64,000 bases of DNA from Lithospermum erythrorhizon (GCA_019722365.1 JADFUC010001357.1:835766-899765); one strand, 5' to 3'. Counted from the first letter of the stretch, positions 25,040 through 36,822 are shown. Program-made: numbers and translations. Notes: generated by a model from the sequence alone, not told the origin.

Positions 25040-25680
25040 GAACTGCTCATTGCCTCCTCGGCAAAAAGAAGTCGGTCAGAAACGGGTTTTCAAACCAACG
25101 CGAATTTAATGGAAAATTGAACGATATAAAGCCGCATTTGCTTTTCAAAGCGTTTTCATTGAAGCATGGGTATCGACTATTATGAGACTTTTCGCCCTCA
25201 AGTTTCTAGGAAAGATTCTCCTAGAATTATCATGGCATTAGTAGCTCATTATGATCTCGAGTTGCATCAAATGGATGTGAAAACCGCTTCTAAATGGAGA
25301 CTTGAAGAAGAAGTCTATACGAAGTCAACTCAAGGCTTCATAACCGAAAGCACGTAAAGACAATGGCTCGCAAACTTGGGGACAAATCAATTTATGGGCT
25401 CAAACAAGCTTCCCGACAATGGTATCTAAAATTTCATGAAATCATTACTGGTTTTGGTTTCAATGAAAATATAGTTGACCCTTGTATATACCTCAAGTTC
25501 AGTGGGAGCAAGTTCATATTTTTGGTTTTGTATGTTGATGACATTTTATTGGCTAGTAGCGACCTCGGGTTATTACGTCAAACTAAGGATTATCTCTCAA
25601 AGAACTTTGAATGTAAGATGCAGCGAGAGCCTTATGTGATCGGATAGAATATTCCGTGATAGATCACAAGGACTCCTAGG
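25040..25680 (+). pseudogene. Copia reverse transcriptase remnant (element C)
   Basis: Segments GIDYYETFRPQVSRKDSPRI, LVAHYDLELHQMDVKTA (first catalytic Asp), KSIYGLKQASRQWYLKFHE and FLVLYVDDILLASSD with the YVDD catalytic box are all recognisable. They are split by stops and at least one frameshift near 25357. RT would copy the element RNA into DNA. Confidence 0.9.
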
Positions 25681-25859
25681 ATTATCTCAGAAAGCATATA
25701 TTGACAAAGTCCTTGAGAGATTCGCATGACTAATTGTTCCTCCAGTCCTGTTCCACTGCATAAAGGAGACAAACTGTTCTCGAGCAAAGGTCCATTCACA
25801 TGAACAAAGAAATGGCAAAATATCCTTTATGCTTCGTAGGGATTTTGACGTATTTCGTG

Positions 25860-26450
25860 TCTTACAAGATTCCCATTAATAAATCGCATTGACCGAAAGC
25901 CGCAAAGAAAGTATTGAGATACCTCGCGGAACAAGTGAATTATATGTTCACCTATCGGAAATCAAGTTACCGTGTGTGATCAAGCTATTCTCGATTCGAC
26001 TGGCTGATGTCCAGACACTCGAGTTGCACTGGCTGCTATGTATATCTCTTATGTGGAGGTGCAATATCCTGGAGAAGCCAAAAATCTGAGATGCTTTTCG
26101 GGTCCACTATGATGGCTGAGTACGTGGCATGTTACGAGGCTTCTATTCAGGGAACGTGGCTGCGTAATTTTGTCTCGCTGACGCTTTTAAATTTCATCTT
26201 CGGTTATTACCAAATTTTTGTGACAACGGCTAAAAGAACCTTCTTCTCGAAGCACGATAGATAACCATGGGTTCAAACACATGAACCTAAAATACCTACT
26301 AAAGCAAAATGTTAAACTCGAAGAAAATTGTTGTTGAATCAATAAGTATAACCATGTGTGGTCGAGCTTTCACTAAAGGACTACCTCCAAAGACCTTTTC
26401 TCAGCATTATACCGAAAGTACGGGTTTTGTTTACGCTTCCTAATTATCAT
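25860..26450 (+). pseudogene. Copia RNase H remnant (element C)
   Basis: Shifted frames contain SQKSEMLFGSTMMAEYVACY followed by EASIQGTWLRNFV. This is the C-terminal copia RNase H block with the conserved T.EAEY motif altered to TMMAEY. A later stretch near 26260-26440 contains the usual end of Pol followed by the polypurine tract. RNase H would remove the RNA template during reverse transcription. Confidence 0.82.
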
Positions 26451-26827
26451 ATATATCTTTCTCGCCGTTTATCTTTTGAACTCATATATAACAATTCTGA
26501 TTTTAAATAAATTAACATCCGCTATTTCGCTTTTATGTTATGTATACCTTTTATGTTTAATTGAAACTATACAAATAGTCTTACTCAAGACATCTGCGAC
26601 CATTATGTTACTCTCATTTACGGCCTAGCTATGCAAGTTACCAATGTCGTAGTACATAGAAGTAAACATGTTACAAAATAATATGTGCACTCCATGACTC
26701 TCATTGAAAACTCGATTAGTCAAGGCACTTATGGTAACTATACATACGAGTGTTTTGCTTATCATGCGCGCCTTATGTTGTTAGTATGAAAATTATAATA
26801 GATCCTCCTATAGACCAAGTGGGAGAA

Positions 26828-27244
26828 TGTAAGAATATTCTTCCTCATTAGTATGGTCATTAGTAGGATGTTTATTATCATATTAATATTGCAAACCGTT
26901 ACGATCGTTACAAATCTTAGCCTTAATGGATGGTTAATTCAAGAATGATTTACGGTGAGTTGAGGTCCTCCCTCTACCTATATATATGCATACCATTCTC
27001 CATCTAATGTATGCAAAACCATTATCAAACACATATCTAAAGAATTTTATAGGCAAGGAGGGAGAAATCTTTCTTTCTCAATTGAAGTGGTTCTTGGCTG
27101 GAACAATCTCTCCGGTAATATCATATTCACACTCTAATGGCCGGAGGTATGTAATCAATCCAATTATGTATTGATTTACAAATATATGATAATCATGTAA
27201 TTCAAGATTTTGGGATTATATTATGTTTAAATAATTATTCAATA
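26828..27244 (+). repeat. 3' LTR of copia element C
   Basis: It starts TGTAAGAATATTCTTCC directly after the polypurine tract and ends at TTCAATA before TACTG. It is the direct-repeat partner of 21228-21657. The open frame at 26986-27174 lies inside the LTR and is not a gene. Confidence 0.88.
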
Positions 27245-27249
27245 TACTG

Positions 27250-29130
27250 AATATTACTAACATCATCGAAATGAATGAAAAAAAAAACCTTCATCGAAAT
27301 GGTAGTGTAGTTTTATGACATGAACAAAATTAACAAATTATCTTAATTAATATACATAATTTTGATTTAAATAAAAATTATCATGTCAAAATAGGATCCA
27401 TGATATAAATATAGAATTAACGGTTTCCCAATTAAGTATGAGAATATTAACGTTAATCATAATTTCATACACACAAAATTCACGATATAGGAATAGAATT
27501 AACGGTTTATCAATTAAGTAGCTGACTTTCAATGAAGTTTATGACTGATGACATTGATTAATACAAACTTCCAGTTGATATTAATATGACTCCGTTTGAC
27601 TCCGTTAAATTACACGTTAGCCCATGACATTGGCGCCTAAGTCTACAATCCTGAATGTTAGTACTTATCATTCTAAAATTGTACATACAAATTAAAAAAT
27701 TAAATCCTTAACTAATAATATATTATTAGTGTTGGGTTGAAGATATTTTTCGGTGCAAAATTAAGGCTAATCGCCTCATAACCCGCAGGGCCACCGAGGA
27801 GCCATCAGGGCCCCAAATTCAGATTAGCAATCGGCCCCCGACTCGCCACGGGAGGGGCCATCGAAGCGCCGGCGATGTTTCGAGGCGCCGACATCTTGAG
27901 CCTAAGAAAAGCCTAGCTTTGGTAGATTTATTTAGCCTATAAATATGTGATGTTTGAATGCAGCTTTTATTTATCACATAAATACTGTATCAATCATCCT
28001 GTAAGAATATTAGGTCTATAATATTCGAACATGTTTCTTTTGTTCTTGGTAGGTTTGTTTCAGCGATGCTAAAATACTCAACATGGGGATTATAGCTAGC
28101 TAGTAGGCTTCAGAACGATCTTCTCGTTGATAAATGGGATTTCAAAGAAAGAATGTGATCTATCTTTCACATTGTTTTAATCGTATAAATCTTTTGTGTC
28201 TATTTTATTTTCGCACTTAAATTCCTGTCATTCTTATTGTTTGCTTGGAACTCCGGGATAGATTCAGGAATCTTAAATCCTAATAATTGGTTGATTGGTT
28301 TTATTTATGGTATTTATTACTATGTATTAAAAATTCAAAGTGATAATTAATTGAAACCAAATTTTTAAGTTAGATATACAAGTATAAAAATTCGTAAGAA
28401 GTATAATAATATGATACAAATTCATGATAATAACTTCCAATGTTAATAATTATTCAAATAATTATCAATCGCTGATTTTTTTTAATATTTTAAAATAATG
28501 AAAATAAATATAAACAAACTATTTTTATTGACTGCTAAAGAGCTGATAAAGTCAGTCACAAGATTCTTTGACCTCTCTCTTCTACGGCGTGGTTTTAATT
28601 CCTGTAAGAGTAATTCGTATGAGTTAATTTATGGAAAACTATCGATATCAAGTTAATCGGCATATTTCATAATTTACCTCCTAATTATAGCTCAACTATA
28701 TAAATAATATAAAACTCTAGGGTTGAGAATTTCAACATTTTGTGAATGATGTTCCTAGACTAGACTCAATCATTGATCTGTTAATGGCAAACATGCGGCG
28801 TAAATTAGAATACTTTGTCTAGACTAAAATACTTTTACCATTTGATATGTGAGATATTTCCAAACTCTTTTGCAGTGAGTCTTTTTATTTTATTTTAATT
28901 TACAATTTGTGTACAATACTAAAATATTTTATTTTATTTTTTTTATTTTAACTTGCGTGGAATACTGAATACTTTTTACCACTTATACTGAATACTAAAT
29001 TTATTAGTTTAGTTTGAACTTTAATATGTAAAATTATGGTACTATAATATCATTAATTTATTTGTAGACCCACCCAAACTCGCTTAAAGCTCGACAGACA
29101 TTGGCCAACTGATACAAACTTTAAGAAATC
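27250..29130. other. No gene; possible solo LTR at 27730-28270
   Basis: Most of the interval is plain AT-rich sequence. At about 27760-27900 a GC-rich patch is followed by a TATA-like GCCTATAAATATGTG near 27937 and a T-rich tract, an arrangement typical of U3-R in gypsy LTRs. The region starts with TGTTGGGTTGAAG at about 27731, but no partner copy or primer-binding site supports it, so it is only a possibility. Confidence 0.3.
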
Positions 29131-29134
29131 AAAA

Positions 29135-29282
29135 GTTTTACATAAATATCAATGTTCATTAGATATTTTGTTAATTTATATAATGTACATACGCATGAAT
29201 AAAATATAAAAAAAAGAATATTTAAAGTGTCATGAGTGCCCAACTGCCCAACCCCTCAAAGCCTGATGAGACATTGATAGAC
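29135..29282 (+). repeat. Dispersed repeat copy, same family as 12352
   Basis: AAGTTTTACATAAATATCAA, GTTCATTAGATATTT, ATGAATAAAATATAAA and CATGAGTGCCCA match the units at 12361 and 12516 in the same order. Another copy follows at about 29928. Confidence 0.55.
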
Positions 29283-29497
29283 TTTTTTTCATTTAAGAGG
29301 TTTATTTACGGCGCCAGCTAAATTAAGTAGGTCTAAACCTCGTGGGCACGCTCGAGCCGGCCGGGTCCACCTCCAAGTTGGCCTCCCACGAGTACATCAG
29401 ATTAACCAAAAATGCCACTCCCGGATTCAAACCACGCAAAGACCTCTGCTTCAACTTCACTTCCCCGAAACTTTTACCAACCGCTCCATCCTGGGGT
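29283..29497 (-). mobile_element. tRNA-derived SINE
   Basis: On the minus strand, GGAGCGGTTGGTAAA (29474-29487) matches a polymerase III box A and GGTTTGAATCCGGG (29420-29433) matches box B, with spacing in the SINE range. A GC-rich body follows, and the unit ends in a short A-run (T-run at 29283-29289 on the plus strand), as expected of a SINE 3' tail. It does not fold as a full tRNA gene: there is no acceptor-stem pairing partner next to box A. SINEs are transcribed by Pol III and moved by LINE enzymes. It sits inside or beside the dispersed repeat at 29135. Confidence 0.6.
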
Positions 29498-29499
29498 TA

Positions 29500-29925
29500 A
29501 AAAAAGGAAAAAAACTAAGATATTGGTGAACTTTTATAAGGATCGCTTTGGACTTATCCAATACCCCGTAAACTCAAGGATTTTTGTATAATACGCCCAA
29601 TTGGGGAGTCGATAGCACCATACGTCAATCGCCAAGTAATCACCAGCGCAACCCGCCTCGACGCACTTCAATCAACTCAAGCAATTCGAGACCAAATTTC
29701 ATTATTACTGAAATACAGCACTAACTTAATTTCATCACATACGTCACTGCCTAAACCACTAGGGCAACGCCTGACAAAACCAAGACAGTGTAAACTATTT
29801 ATACATCTGGCCCACTGCTAGCAGACGGCCCATACTCCGTAAAACCCCTAATCCATTTTTTAGAGATACGGTTTCAAGCGCGCCGGCATTCCATCCTGCA
29901 CCTCATCTAATCGAAACGAATCAAG
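29500..29925. other. Unclassified sequence between SINE and repeat copy
   Basis: Moderately GC-rich, LTR-like composition (for example ACTATTTATACATCTGGCCC near 29800) but with no partner copy in the window and no coding content recognised. Confidence 0.3.
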
Positions 29926-29927
29926 TT

Positions 29928-30225
29928 TTGGCCATAATAAATATCATTGTTCTCCTAATATTTATCATTTTTAAAATTCCACAATGCATGAATAAACAAC
30001 AAATAAAAACATGAAGAATATTCTAGTGTACTGATCCTCCGTCCTGCCTCAATTGGGCGATATACCACAAGAATAGAACACATGTTAATTTTTAAAAATA
30101 TAACTAACTTCTAATTTTAATTAATCAATTAAATGCTAACACATGTGAAAGTCTTTGATGGGCTATACGATGTAATTGAGACATGGAGCGCTGCTGACGA
30201 TCCATGCCTCGTGCCATGAGTGCCC
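29928..30225 (+). repeat. Dispersed repeat copy, same family as 12352
   Basis: AAGTTTTGGCCATAATAAAT, ATCATTGTTC, TGCATGAATAAACAACAAAT and, after an extra segment at about 30025-30205, CCATGAGTGCCC match the other copies. The extra segment would be an insertion or a longer version of the family. Confidence 0.5.
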
Positions 30226-32283
30226 TAATTAAAGGTTTGAAGTAATCTTAATTAATGGAGTAGATTGAAAGATCTTTGTGTTTCTGAAATTATTTGCTTC
30301 TGAATCTTTGATGGCCCCAAAGACTCGCACTTCTGCTTTCCAAGTCCCAACTCCCAAGCCACCTAACATAGACTTCTTCCATTTTAAAAAATGATTACAT
30401 TTTTTATATTCAAAATAATCAAAGTAGTATATTTTGATGTCCTAATTAATATATAACTTCTATTTGAATTAAAATATTAAAAATATTAGCATTTCATATA
30501 TTGTTCTTCACCAAATATAGAACAAATATAATATTTGAATTCAAACTTTAAAATTTTCTAATTTCAAAATTCAAAAATAGTACGTACAATCTTTTAGAAT
30601 GAAGGGATTCATTTGATGCAACCTAGTAAAAAATCCCTCATTTTATAATTTTAATGTATTGAGTTTTTAAATTTTGACCTCGAATATTTTTATTTTATTG
30701 TATATATTTTGGAGGGAATCACACTCGATCCTCGAGCACGTACTGCTATAAAGATAAGAGCTGAGGGCCATATCGCATACAGACGGTCAAAGACAATGGC
30801 ACAAATGTTATAGTATAATCCTCAAAAGTGATAAAATGCCAAGACATTCTCCCTATTTTCAAAAAATCCAAAATGTGAACAAATACGCACCGATCCAAAT
30901 TATGATCCTAAAAAAGACGCCCGAATTTTGAGAAAGAAAGATAAAAATACCACACTTGAGCTTTCTCCAATCGAACCTAACCGGTACCCCATTTAGAAAG
31001 AATAATCGTTATTGGCCCAATCGGTTCGGTTTCGATTTTTGCATTGCAAAACCAAGTTGGTCTGTTCGGTTTGAATTTTGACACAAAACCAAACAAGCGT
31101 GAACAACCTTGATTATCTCCATCTCATTTTCATTACATGTTTTACTATTTTCTTGCATGGATCTTAATCCGTTATAATCTAATACATATCTTACTTGATT
31201 AACTGATAATTGTTGTACATTTTCTTCTGTAATACTATAAACATAATAACCCGATAATATTCTTTTTAGTTCTGAGTGTAAGTAAACTGTAAAATATTAG
31301 GTAAAATTTATTATGTTAACTCTACATATTTTCCGACACTATTGAGAAAAGCAGTTTTCACATCGTCTAATGCAATCTTTTATCATCTCTATTGATTTGT
31401 TGATTTGATTTTGGGTATTCATATTGATTTGGTGGATATTGGTGGTGTACTCATTGAATATTGGTGTTATTTGGGGGATTCTATATTGAAAAACAAATCG
31501 CACTGTTTAAATTGTACAGATCTTATTTTGTTTTTTTTAAACCTGAAACTGACGGCGTCAATAATTTCAAACCTAAACTTTTCATGGCTGTATGGCTTTT
31601 ACCTCCTAAACCGAATCGCACCGATCATTTATATTTAATTTATTTTTAAATTTATTATATATTTCAAATAAATATTTAATTATTCATAATATATTGATAT
31701 TTACATTGGATTGCAATTTATATTAGGCCTAGACAATTACTTTAATAAAATCATATTAGTATGGTCAATTTAAATGAAATGGAACAATAAGCCAATAACA
31801 TAGTCCATAAAATAATAAATCAATGATTCATTGAATTTTATCTATACCAAAAAATTTGAAATCACATATTTCTCTCACTAAATAAGTACAATTAAATTAT
31901 CTTTCCAATTTTTTAATTTGATTTATTTAATTTTTAATAACCGAAAACCGATTTGCACCGCATCGAAAACAACCGATTGAGCGAGAAAATTGAATCACAT
32001 CGAACCGAGAAAACTGAATATGGAGGCTGCAGCGAAAAACCGCATCAATTCCACCGATGAACATCCCTAGCGGTATTAAGGGATCAGCGTAGTAGAATTG
32101 GCGTGGTATATGCTAATTGAAGAGAGGAAACAATAGAGAGGGCTACCGAGCAATTTCAGCATTTTACGTTGCTTTTAAATTGCCTACATGCCATCACAAG
32201 AGTGACAAGATTTAATTATTGCCACCCCCCAAACTATTTTTAAAGGTTTGCGCACTCTCGATTTCCATACACCTAATTTTCAT
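30226..32283. other. No gene; GGTTCGG-type repeat ends
   Basis: No coding region was found. About 30990-31110 and 31920-32072 hold runs of TCGGTTCGGTTT and its complement. The second ends GATGAACATCCCTAGC, resembling the TAGGGATG-type ends of plant hAT-like MITEs. Left ends and target duplications could not be placed. The open frames at 31405-31649 overlap these repeats. Confidence 0.35.
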
Positions 32284-33496
32284 GAAATAAACGACTATAT
32301 TACCTTTAAAATACACGGAGTCACAAGAAAAATAACTTTGTCCCTAACACTAAAGATAAAGGAATTTAATTATTTTGCCCCTCCCCTATTTGCAAAAGTC
32401 AGAAGAATTGTGAAATTTCACGGCGACAAAATTATTCTTCACCAAAAAGATATAATAGCTTGCCCCACCCCCTACTCAGTCTCCACCCCACCCCTTATCC
32501 AGAAAACTGAACTCATAAATTAGAAATTTGAGTTGACATCTCAAATTTGAGAACTCATATCAAGCAATTAAACTCACAACTCAAAAAATGAACTCATACA
32601 TCAAATTTTCGAAATCAGATTTTGGAAGAAAAAAAACTCAGAAAACAGAGCTCAGATCTCAAGCTTTCAAACTCATAACTTAAAAATCATATTTGAAAAC
32701 TAAAAAATAATTAAGAATTGTAGATATCAAGAATTTGAGAAAGGCCAAACAGTGAAGGATGCTGTTGGATTCAAACAGTCAACCTTGGCATTCATGACTT
32801 TAGGTCAACGTTAGCAGATTCTTATTAATGTAGAGGATGAAGGCTATTCCACTCATGTGAGTTTCTCTGCAGGACAAAAGATTATGATAGATGGAGATGA
32901 TATAATAATGACAATGTGATGAGTTTATTTTCCTCAAACAAAAATATTAATTTCATTTGAATTTACCCATTTGAATAGTTTGAAGAAGGCTAATTATGTG
33001 GAATTTATACTGTGAAGGACTGAGAAAAGAGTGGTATGAATTTTGTCATTTTGGGATTCTTGGTATGATTCTTGGCTTGCTCAGATTGGGATTGCTCAAG
33101 GTGTATATAATACAAAAATCCTAGTTTCTCTATTCAGTTTCTGCAATTTTGTTGGCAGACTTGGAGAGGGTGATTTTGGGGGGGGTGGTGGTGGTGGTGG
33201 GTGGTGATTGGGGGCGGAATGTGATGGTGGTTTGTTGTAGTTCTACCATTTTGCGAGCAGTGCATAAATAAGAGTGGGATTGTAAAGTAGGGGTATGCGA
33301 GGTAAGTAAAGGGGTGGAGGTGAGGGCACAGACATTTTTTAAATAAATGACACTTTCGCTCTTAATAAACTTTCTAATTACTTGCAACAGAGAGGGGCAA
33401 AATAGTCATTTCACACACTACACTTTAGTGTTGTGACAAAATAGTCATTTTACTCAGGACTAATGCGTATTTTGGGCGGTAATATAGTCATTTCAC
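32284..33496. mobile_element. Non-autonomous Mutator-like foldback element
   Basis: The first ~115 bases (from GAAATAAACGACTATATTACC) are matched, inverted, by the last ~120 bases (ending GGTAATATAGTCATTTCAC). Shared words include AACACTAAAG and TATTTTGCCCCTC. Long terminal inverted repeats of this sort are typical of Mutator-like foldback elements. CTAATTT flanks both ends at slightly different distances and may be a decayed target duplication. No transposase was found, so the element is non-autonomous. The low-complexity frames at 32248-32523 and 33130-33387 overlap its ends and are not genes. Confidence 0.6.
32738..32920 (+). pseudogene. Protein-like fragment inside the foldback element, unknown family
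   Basis: One plus-strand frame reads EFEKGQTVKDAVGFKQSTLA, then after one stop INVEDEGYSTHVSFSAGQ and KIMIDGDDIIMTM, about 60 codons in all. The composition is more protein-like than the surroundings. Mutator-like elements often carry pieces of host genes, so this could be a captured fragment. It could equally be a chance frame. No family was recognised. Confidence 0.3.
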
Positions 33497-33499
33497 TAA

Positions 33500-34690
33500 T
33501 TTAAAATTAAACAGATGAAATGTATTAATTAAAAATACAGGAGGCGACCGAATAGTTCAAGGTGTGCCCAGACACTAAAAATAAGACACTGCCCACCATA
33601 AGACAAGTGCAGACGCCCACCAAGCCTATACTAATTTAATTCGTATGATTTTTAAATAACAAATTTACTTCTAGAATTTTCTTAAAAAATTATAAATTTA
33701 TCTCAAAAATGATCTCCACACATGTTCTACGTTAGAGTTTAACGAATTCATTAACCGAGGAATTAAACTGCACTAATATAGCCAATTAAAAGGACTAAAT
33801 ATGGATGAGTGCCATAATCTGAAATCAAAGTGTAACTGGTTCCTAATATTTGGGATCAAATTAATAATTAACTAAATTACAAGTTATAATTTGATATAAA
33901 TATTTTAGATTCTAAAGTTATTATATCCAATCCAATTTTTTGTTTTTTTGTTTTTGTTTTGGAGTGAGGGCAGAATTTTGATTTGGTTTAGGGAGGAAGG
34001 CCAATGGATTTTTGTTATTTGGCAATGAAATTTACTTTTACTACAGGGTAAACTAGAGATGTGGCAGTCATGCAGACCAAAGGAGCTGAAAGTTCGATTC
34101 CTAAGGTTCGGTTCAAATCTTAATTTTGGGTTTGATGGAGTTGAAGTTTGGAAATTCGATTTTGTTCCAATTATTCAAATTTATAATTGATTTTTAAGTT
34201 TTTCTTATTTTATCATGAAAAAAATAGAATTATTGATTCAACTTTAAAACTGTTCAAATCGAACCTCGAACCATCGGATTATTTGAATTGAACCTAACTT
34301 AGATTTTTTCATATTTGCTCAAATTTCGAAAACAATCGAACTTTCAAATTGTTATATTTCAAATTGTCTCGATTCCATTAAAATTTGAAGAAGTCTGAAA
34401 CGTAAAAATCTATGTGCTACTACATATTTTTCAGCATCTTCTAAGGATTCCTTTTTTCTCTCTAAGAATTTTTTATCAATGAAAAAAACACTGAATAATT
34501 CAAGAGGAAATGAGAAACAAAAAAATATTAGTGAGAATTTCAGAGCAAATTGACCATATCTAATGTTATAAAACTGCTTTACATTTGCAACACTTCAGTC
34601 TTCCGTTATGTGATCCCTAGTAAATGTGACTTACAGCTATTAAAATTTTCCTTAATATTGTCTCCCTCAACTACAATTCAGCTAATCAAC
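33500..34690. other. No gene; AT-rich with GGTTCGG-type inverted motifs
   Basis: GGTTCGGTTCAAATC near 34110 and TTCAAATCGAACCTCGAACC near 34253 form a loose inverted pair, like the common plant foldback repeats also seen at 31.0-32.0 and 41.64-41.87 kb. Nothing else was identified. Confidence 0.35.
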
Positions 34691-34698
34691 TATATAAT

Positions 34699-35367
34699 CT
34701 AAGTAATAAAATTGCGTACCACAGCCTCGGATTGTAGAGTTGCAATCCTAATTATAATTTCCTGAGGCCGCCCTGGAACCGAATCATTGATGCTTGGCTG
34801 AGGGGGGTGTGTGCACCCAACAATTTTCTGGCACGTTTCGATTAGGCAATGGCGACAAGTAGGGCAAGAAGAGTGACAATTAAGCCATTTATCAATACAC
34901 TTGCTATGGAATCCATGGTTGCACTTAGGCAACATCTTGATTTTTTGCCCTGGGGAAAATTCCCCAGGCACCACACTCACTTTCCAGGCCTGGAATTTTC
35001 ATGCCTGGGCAAGTAATTCACTACAGGAAATGTCTTCGCAAGGCCTGTTTCGTGATCCCTGTATTAGCTATATTCGCGGCAGTTGAATTGTTTCCATTTC
35101 TTGAATCATCGTCGACAGATGTGGATCTTGAGCATCTCATTGCACACCTGATTATCGCATTCAGACCGAGCGAGCAAATCAAGGCGCACAATAGCACTGA
35201 GAGTACCATTACGATCTTGGCATCGAAGGAATGCTTCCCTGATGATGGTTCTAGTAAATGATTGCTGCCTTGATGTGGTTCTATTGATGCAGAGGATTGG
35301 TTGAAAGAGGGGTAGAGTAACAAACTGAATGAAATGTTACTAGAATTTGTTCAATAGAAGTTTCCAT
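34699..35367 (-). pseudogene. ATL RING-H2 gene copy 2, frameshifted
   Basis: This is a clear paralogue of the intact gene at 10642-11337, with the same order of parts: an ATG at 35367 (METSIEQ), Ser-rich start, membrane segment (VMVLSVLLCALICSLGLNAI), linker, and a RING-H2 second half with PKCNHGFHSKCIDKWLNCHS and PTCRHCLIETCQKIVG. By-eye comparison with the intact gene shows at least four length changes: about -4 near codon 18, +2 and +1 in the linker, and a 5-base deletion at the RING start that removes the second zinc cysteine. The reading frame therefore splits into 35021-35323 and 34699-34980. It cannot make a complete RING. A sequencing error is unlikely to explain four changes, but resequencing would settle it. 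Confidence 0.85.
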
Positions 35368-35445
35368 TTATTGAATTTTAGTTCTTGAGTAAAGTTTGCG
35401 GAAGCCAAATGGGTAGTTGAATCGATCGTTCGAGAATGATTGAAA

Positions 35446-35453
35446 TATATATA
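35446..35453 (-). promoter_or_regulatory. Relic TATA box of ATL copy 2
   Basis: A TATATATA run lies about 80 bases upstream of the ATG at 35367 and is followed by AGACTGG, matching the arrangement upstream of the intact ATL gene. The promoter seems to have survived better than the coding frame. Confidence 0.45.
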
Positions 35454-35459
35454 GACTGG

Positions 35460-36150
35460 AAAAACATAAGAACAAGGGCTAATAAACTTTTAAGGTTGTG
35501 ATAGTGGAATTAATTGTTATTAGTAGTATAACTTATCATAACACTAGTAGTGAATAAAGCTTGGGATTAAAGGTCATGCCATGATTAAAATATTTGGTTC
35601 CTGGTGGAATGATTTATGGCAAATTACAATTCTTAACCTTTCTATGGACCAATTATTCAATAGAACTTATTTCGATTGGATAACAAAATGTAGCCCTTCT
35701 GTTTTGATGGTTATGATGATAATGTTGTAACTTTATCATACCATCGTAAAGGTCAATATATGTGGATTTGTAATCATTTTTTTATTCAAACATATCTAAG
35801 CAATTTGCTATACACATTAAATTGGTCTCGATCAAAGTTAGATTTCGAAAAATCCATTGATGATACGAAAACTGATCCTTACTAAATTAATTAGTCTTGA
35901 ATTATATTCATATTACCCATTCACTAGGACCACAATATTGATAAGCACCGTCTCTATTACAACTCAATTTAAGAAAGAACTGTAACGATAAGTATCAAAG
36001 ACTTCGCCTCTTCACACGGTAGCAGTTCTAATTTCATAGCGACCGAACCTCGTCAAAGTAGGTTAAAAAACTCCGAATCTAATCCAGCGAGATCAACAGG
36101 CAATATCCCCATTAATCCTTTCGGCAAGGTGCTTCAAAATGTCGGCTCAA
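35460..36150. other. Upstream region of ATL copy 2
   Basis: About 35560-35600 matches the promoter-distal region of the intact ATL gene. The remainder to 36150 has no recognised feature. Confidence 0.4.
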
Positions 36151-36172
36151 GGAGGGGCGGATCTAGATAAGT

Positions 36173-36574
36173 CGGGCGAGGGGCGGATCTAGATGAATTA
36201 AAGTGGTGGTTCAAAATACATTAATTATTTTTCATAGTATTTTATTAGGCAAATCAAAAAATTATAGGAAAGAATGTTGAATTTGAATAAAAATTTAACA
36301 AGAAAATAAAGTATTCTAGTAGTTATAAGAAATGAGATTTAGATGAATAATTCAATATGTTTCTCTGTATAAATTCACCGGCTCCACCGATATTAAAAAG
36401 TTGAGAGTTTTTTAGCAATAGAAGTGTGAGCTCTAAAAGTTATATTTTGATACTACTAAGATTTGAAACCACTAATATTTTTTGTTACAATTTCATTACT
36501 AACCAATTGAGCTAATATGATTTTTGGTGATTAAGTTGAACCACTCGAATACATTAAGATCCGCCTCAGTTCGA
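36173..36574. mobile_element. MITE-like element with GGCGGATCT ends
   Basis: GAGGGGCGGATCTAGATG on the left and CATTAAGATCCGCCTCAG on the right form imperfect inverted ends about 400 bases apart, enclosing AT-rich non-coding DNA. The left tip is preceded by a tandem duplication of about 26 bases (GGGGCGGATCTAGAT at about 36155 and 36181). The target duplication could not be determined. Confidence 0.45.
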
Positions 36575-36822
36575 AAGTCAATTTAGAATTAAAGAAAATT
36601 TTCAAATAAGTCTTTGCTTGTGTCACCAATTTATAATTTAATCCCAATAGTTCATCACCTTTTGTTTGATCCCTATAATTTATAGATAATTGTATTTTAG
36701 GCCTCCTTATCTACTTAAATTGCAGTAATTGTGCCCAATTTTTTCGGTCAACAATTAACATAAATGTTTTTTTTATATATAAATATCCCAAAGTTTGTCT
36801 ATAGAAGTTTGTCCGAGGGCTA

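Larger units (their letters stand above)
21228..27244 (+). mobile_element. Decayed Ty1/copia LTR retrotransposon C
   Basis: A 6.0-kb element with two alignable LTRs and gag, protease, integrase, RT and RNase H remnants in the copia order (integrase before RT), all on the plus strand and all broken by stops and frameshifts. A primer-binding-site-like TGTATCGTGAGCCTAGG follows the 5' LTR (about 21660). A polypurine AAGTGGGAGAA directly precedes the 3' LTR. TACTG occurs immediately before the first LTR (21223-21227) and immediately after the second (27245-27249), a candidate 5-base target duplication. The element cannot encode its own movement. Confidence 0.9.

Noticed and set aside
27731..28270. 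Solo gypsy LTR
   Set aside because: Composition and a TATA-like box fit, but there is no partner, primer-binding site, target duplication or coding remnant. It is mentioned only as a possibility in the interval note.
29419..29490. tRNA gene on the minus strand
   Set aside because: Box A and box B are present, but there is no acceptor-stem or anticodon-stem pairing at the right places. The A-tail and GC-rich body fit a SINE.
33130..33387. 85-codon minus-strand frame with Thr/Pro runs
   Set aside because: It comes from a GGTGGTGG repeat inside the foldback element and overlaps its terminal inverted repeat.
34699..34980. Stand-alone small RING protein from ATL copy 2
   Set aside because: The frame lacks the first two zinc cysteines and starts at a non-homologous codon. 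It is the tail of a frameshifted copy, not a separate gene.
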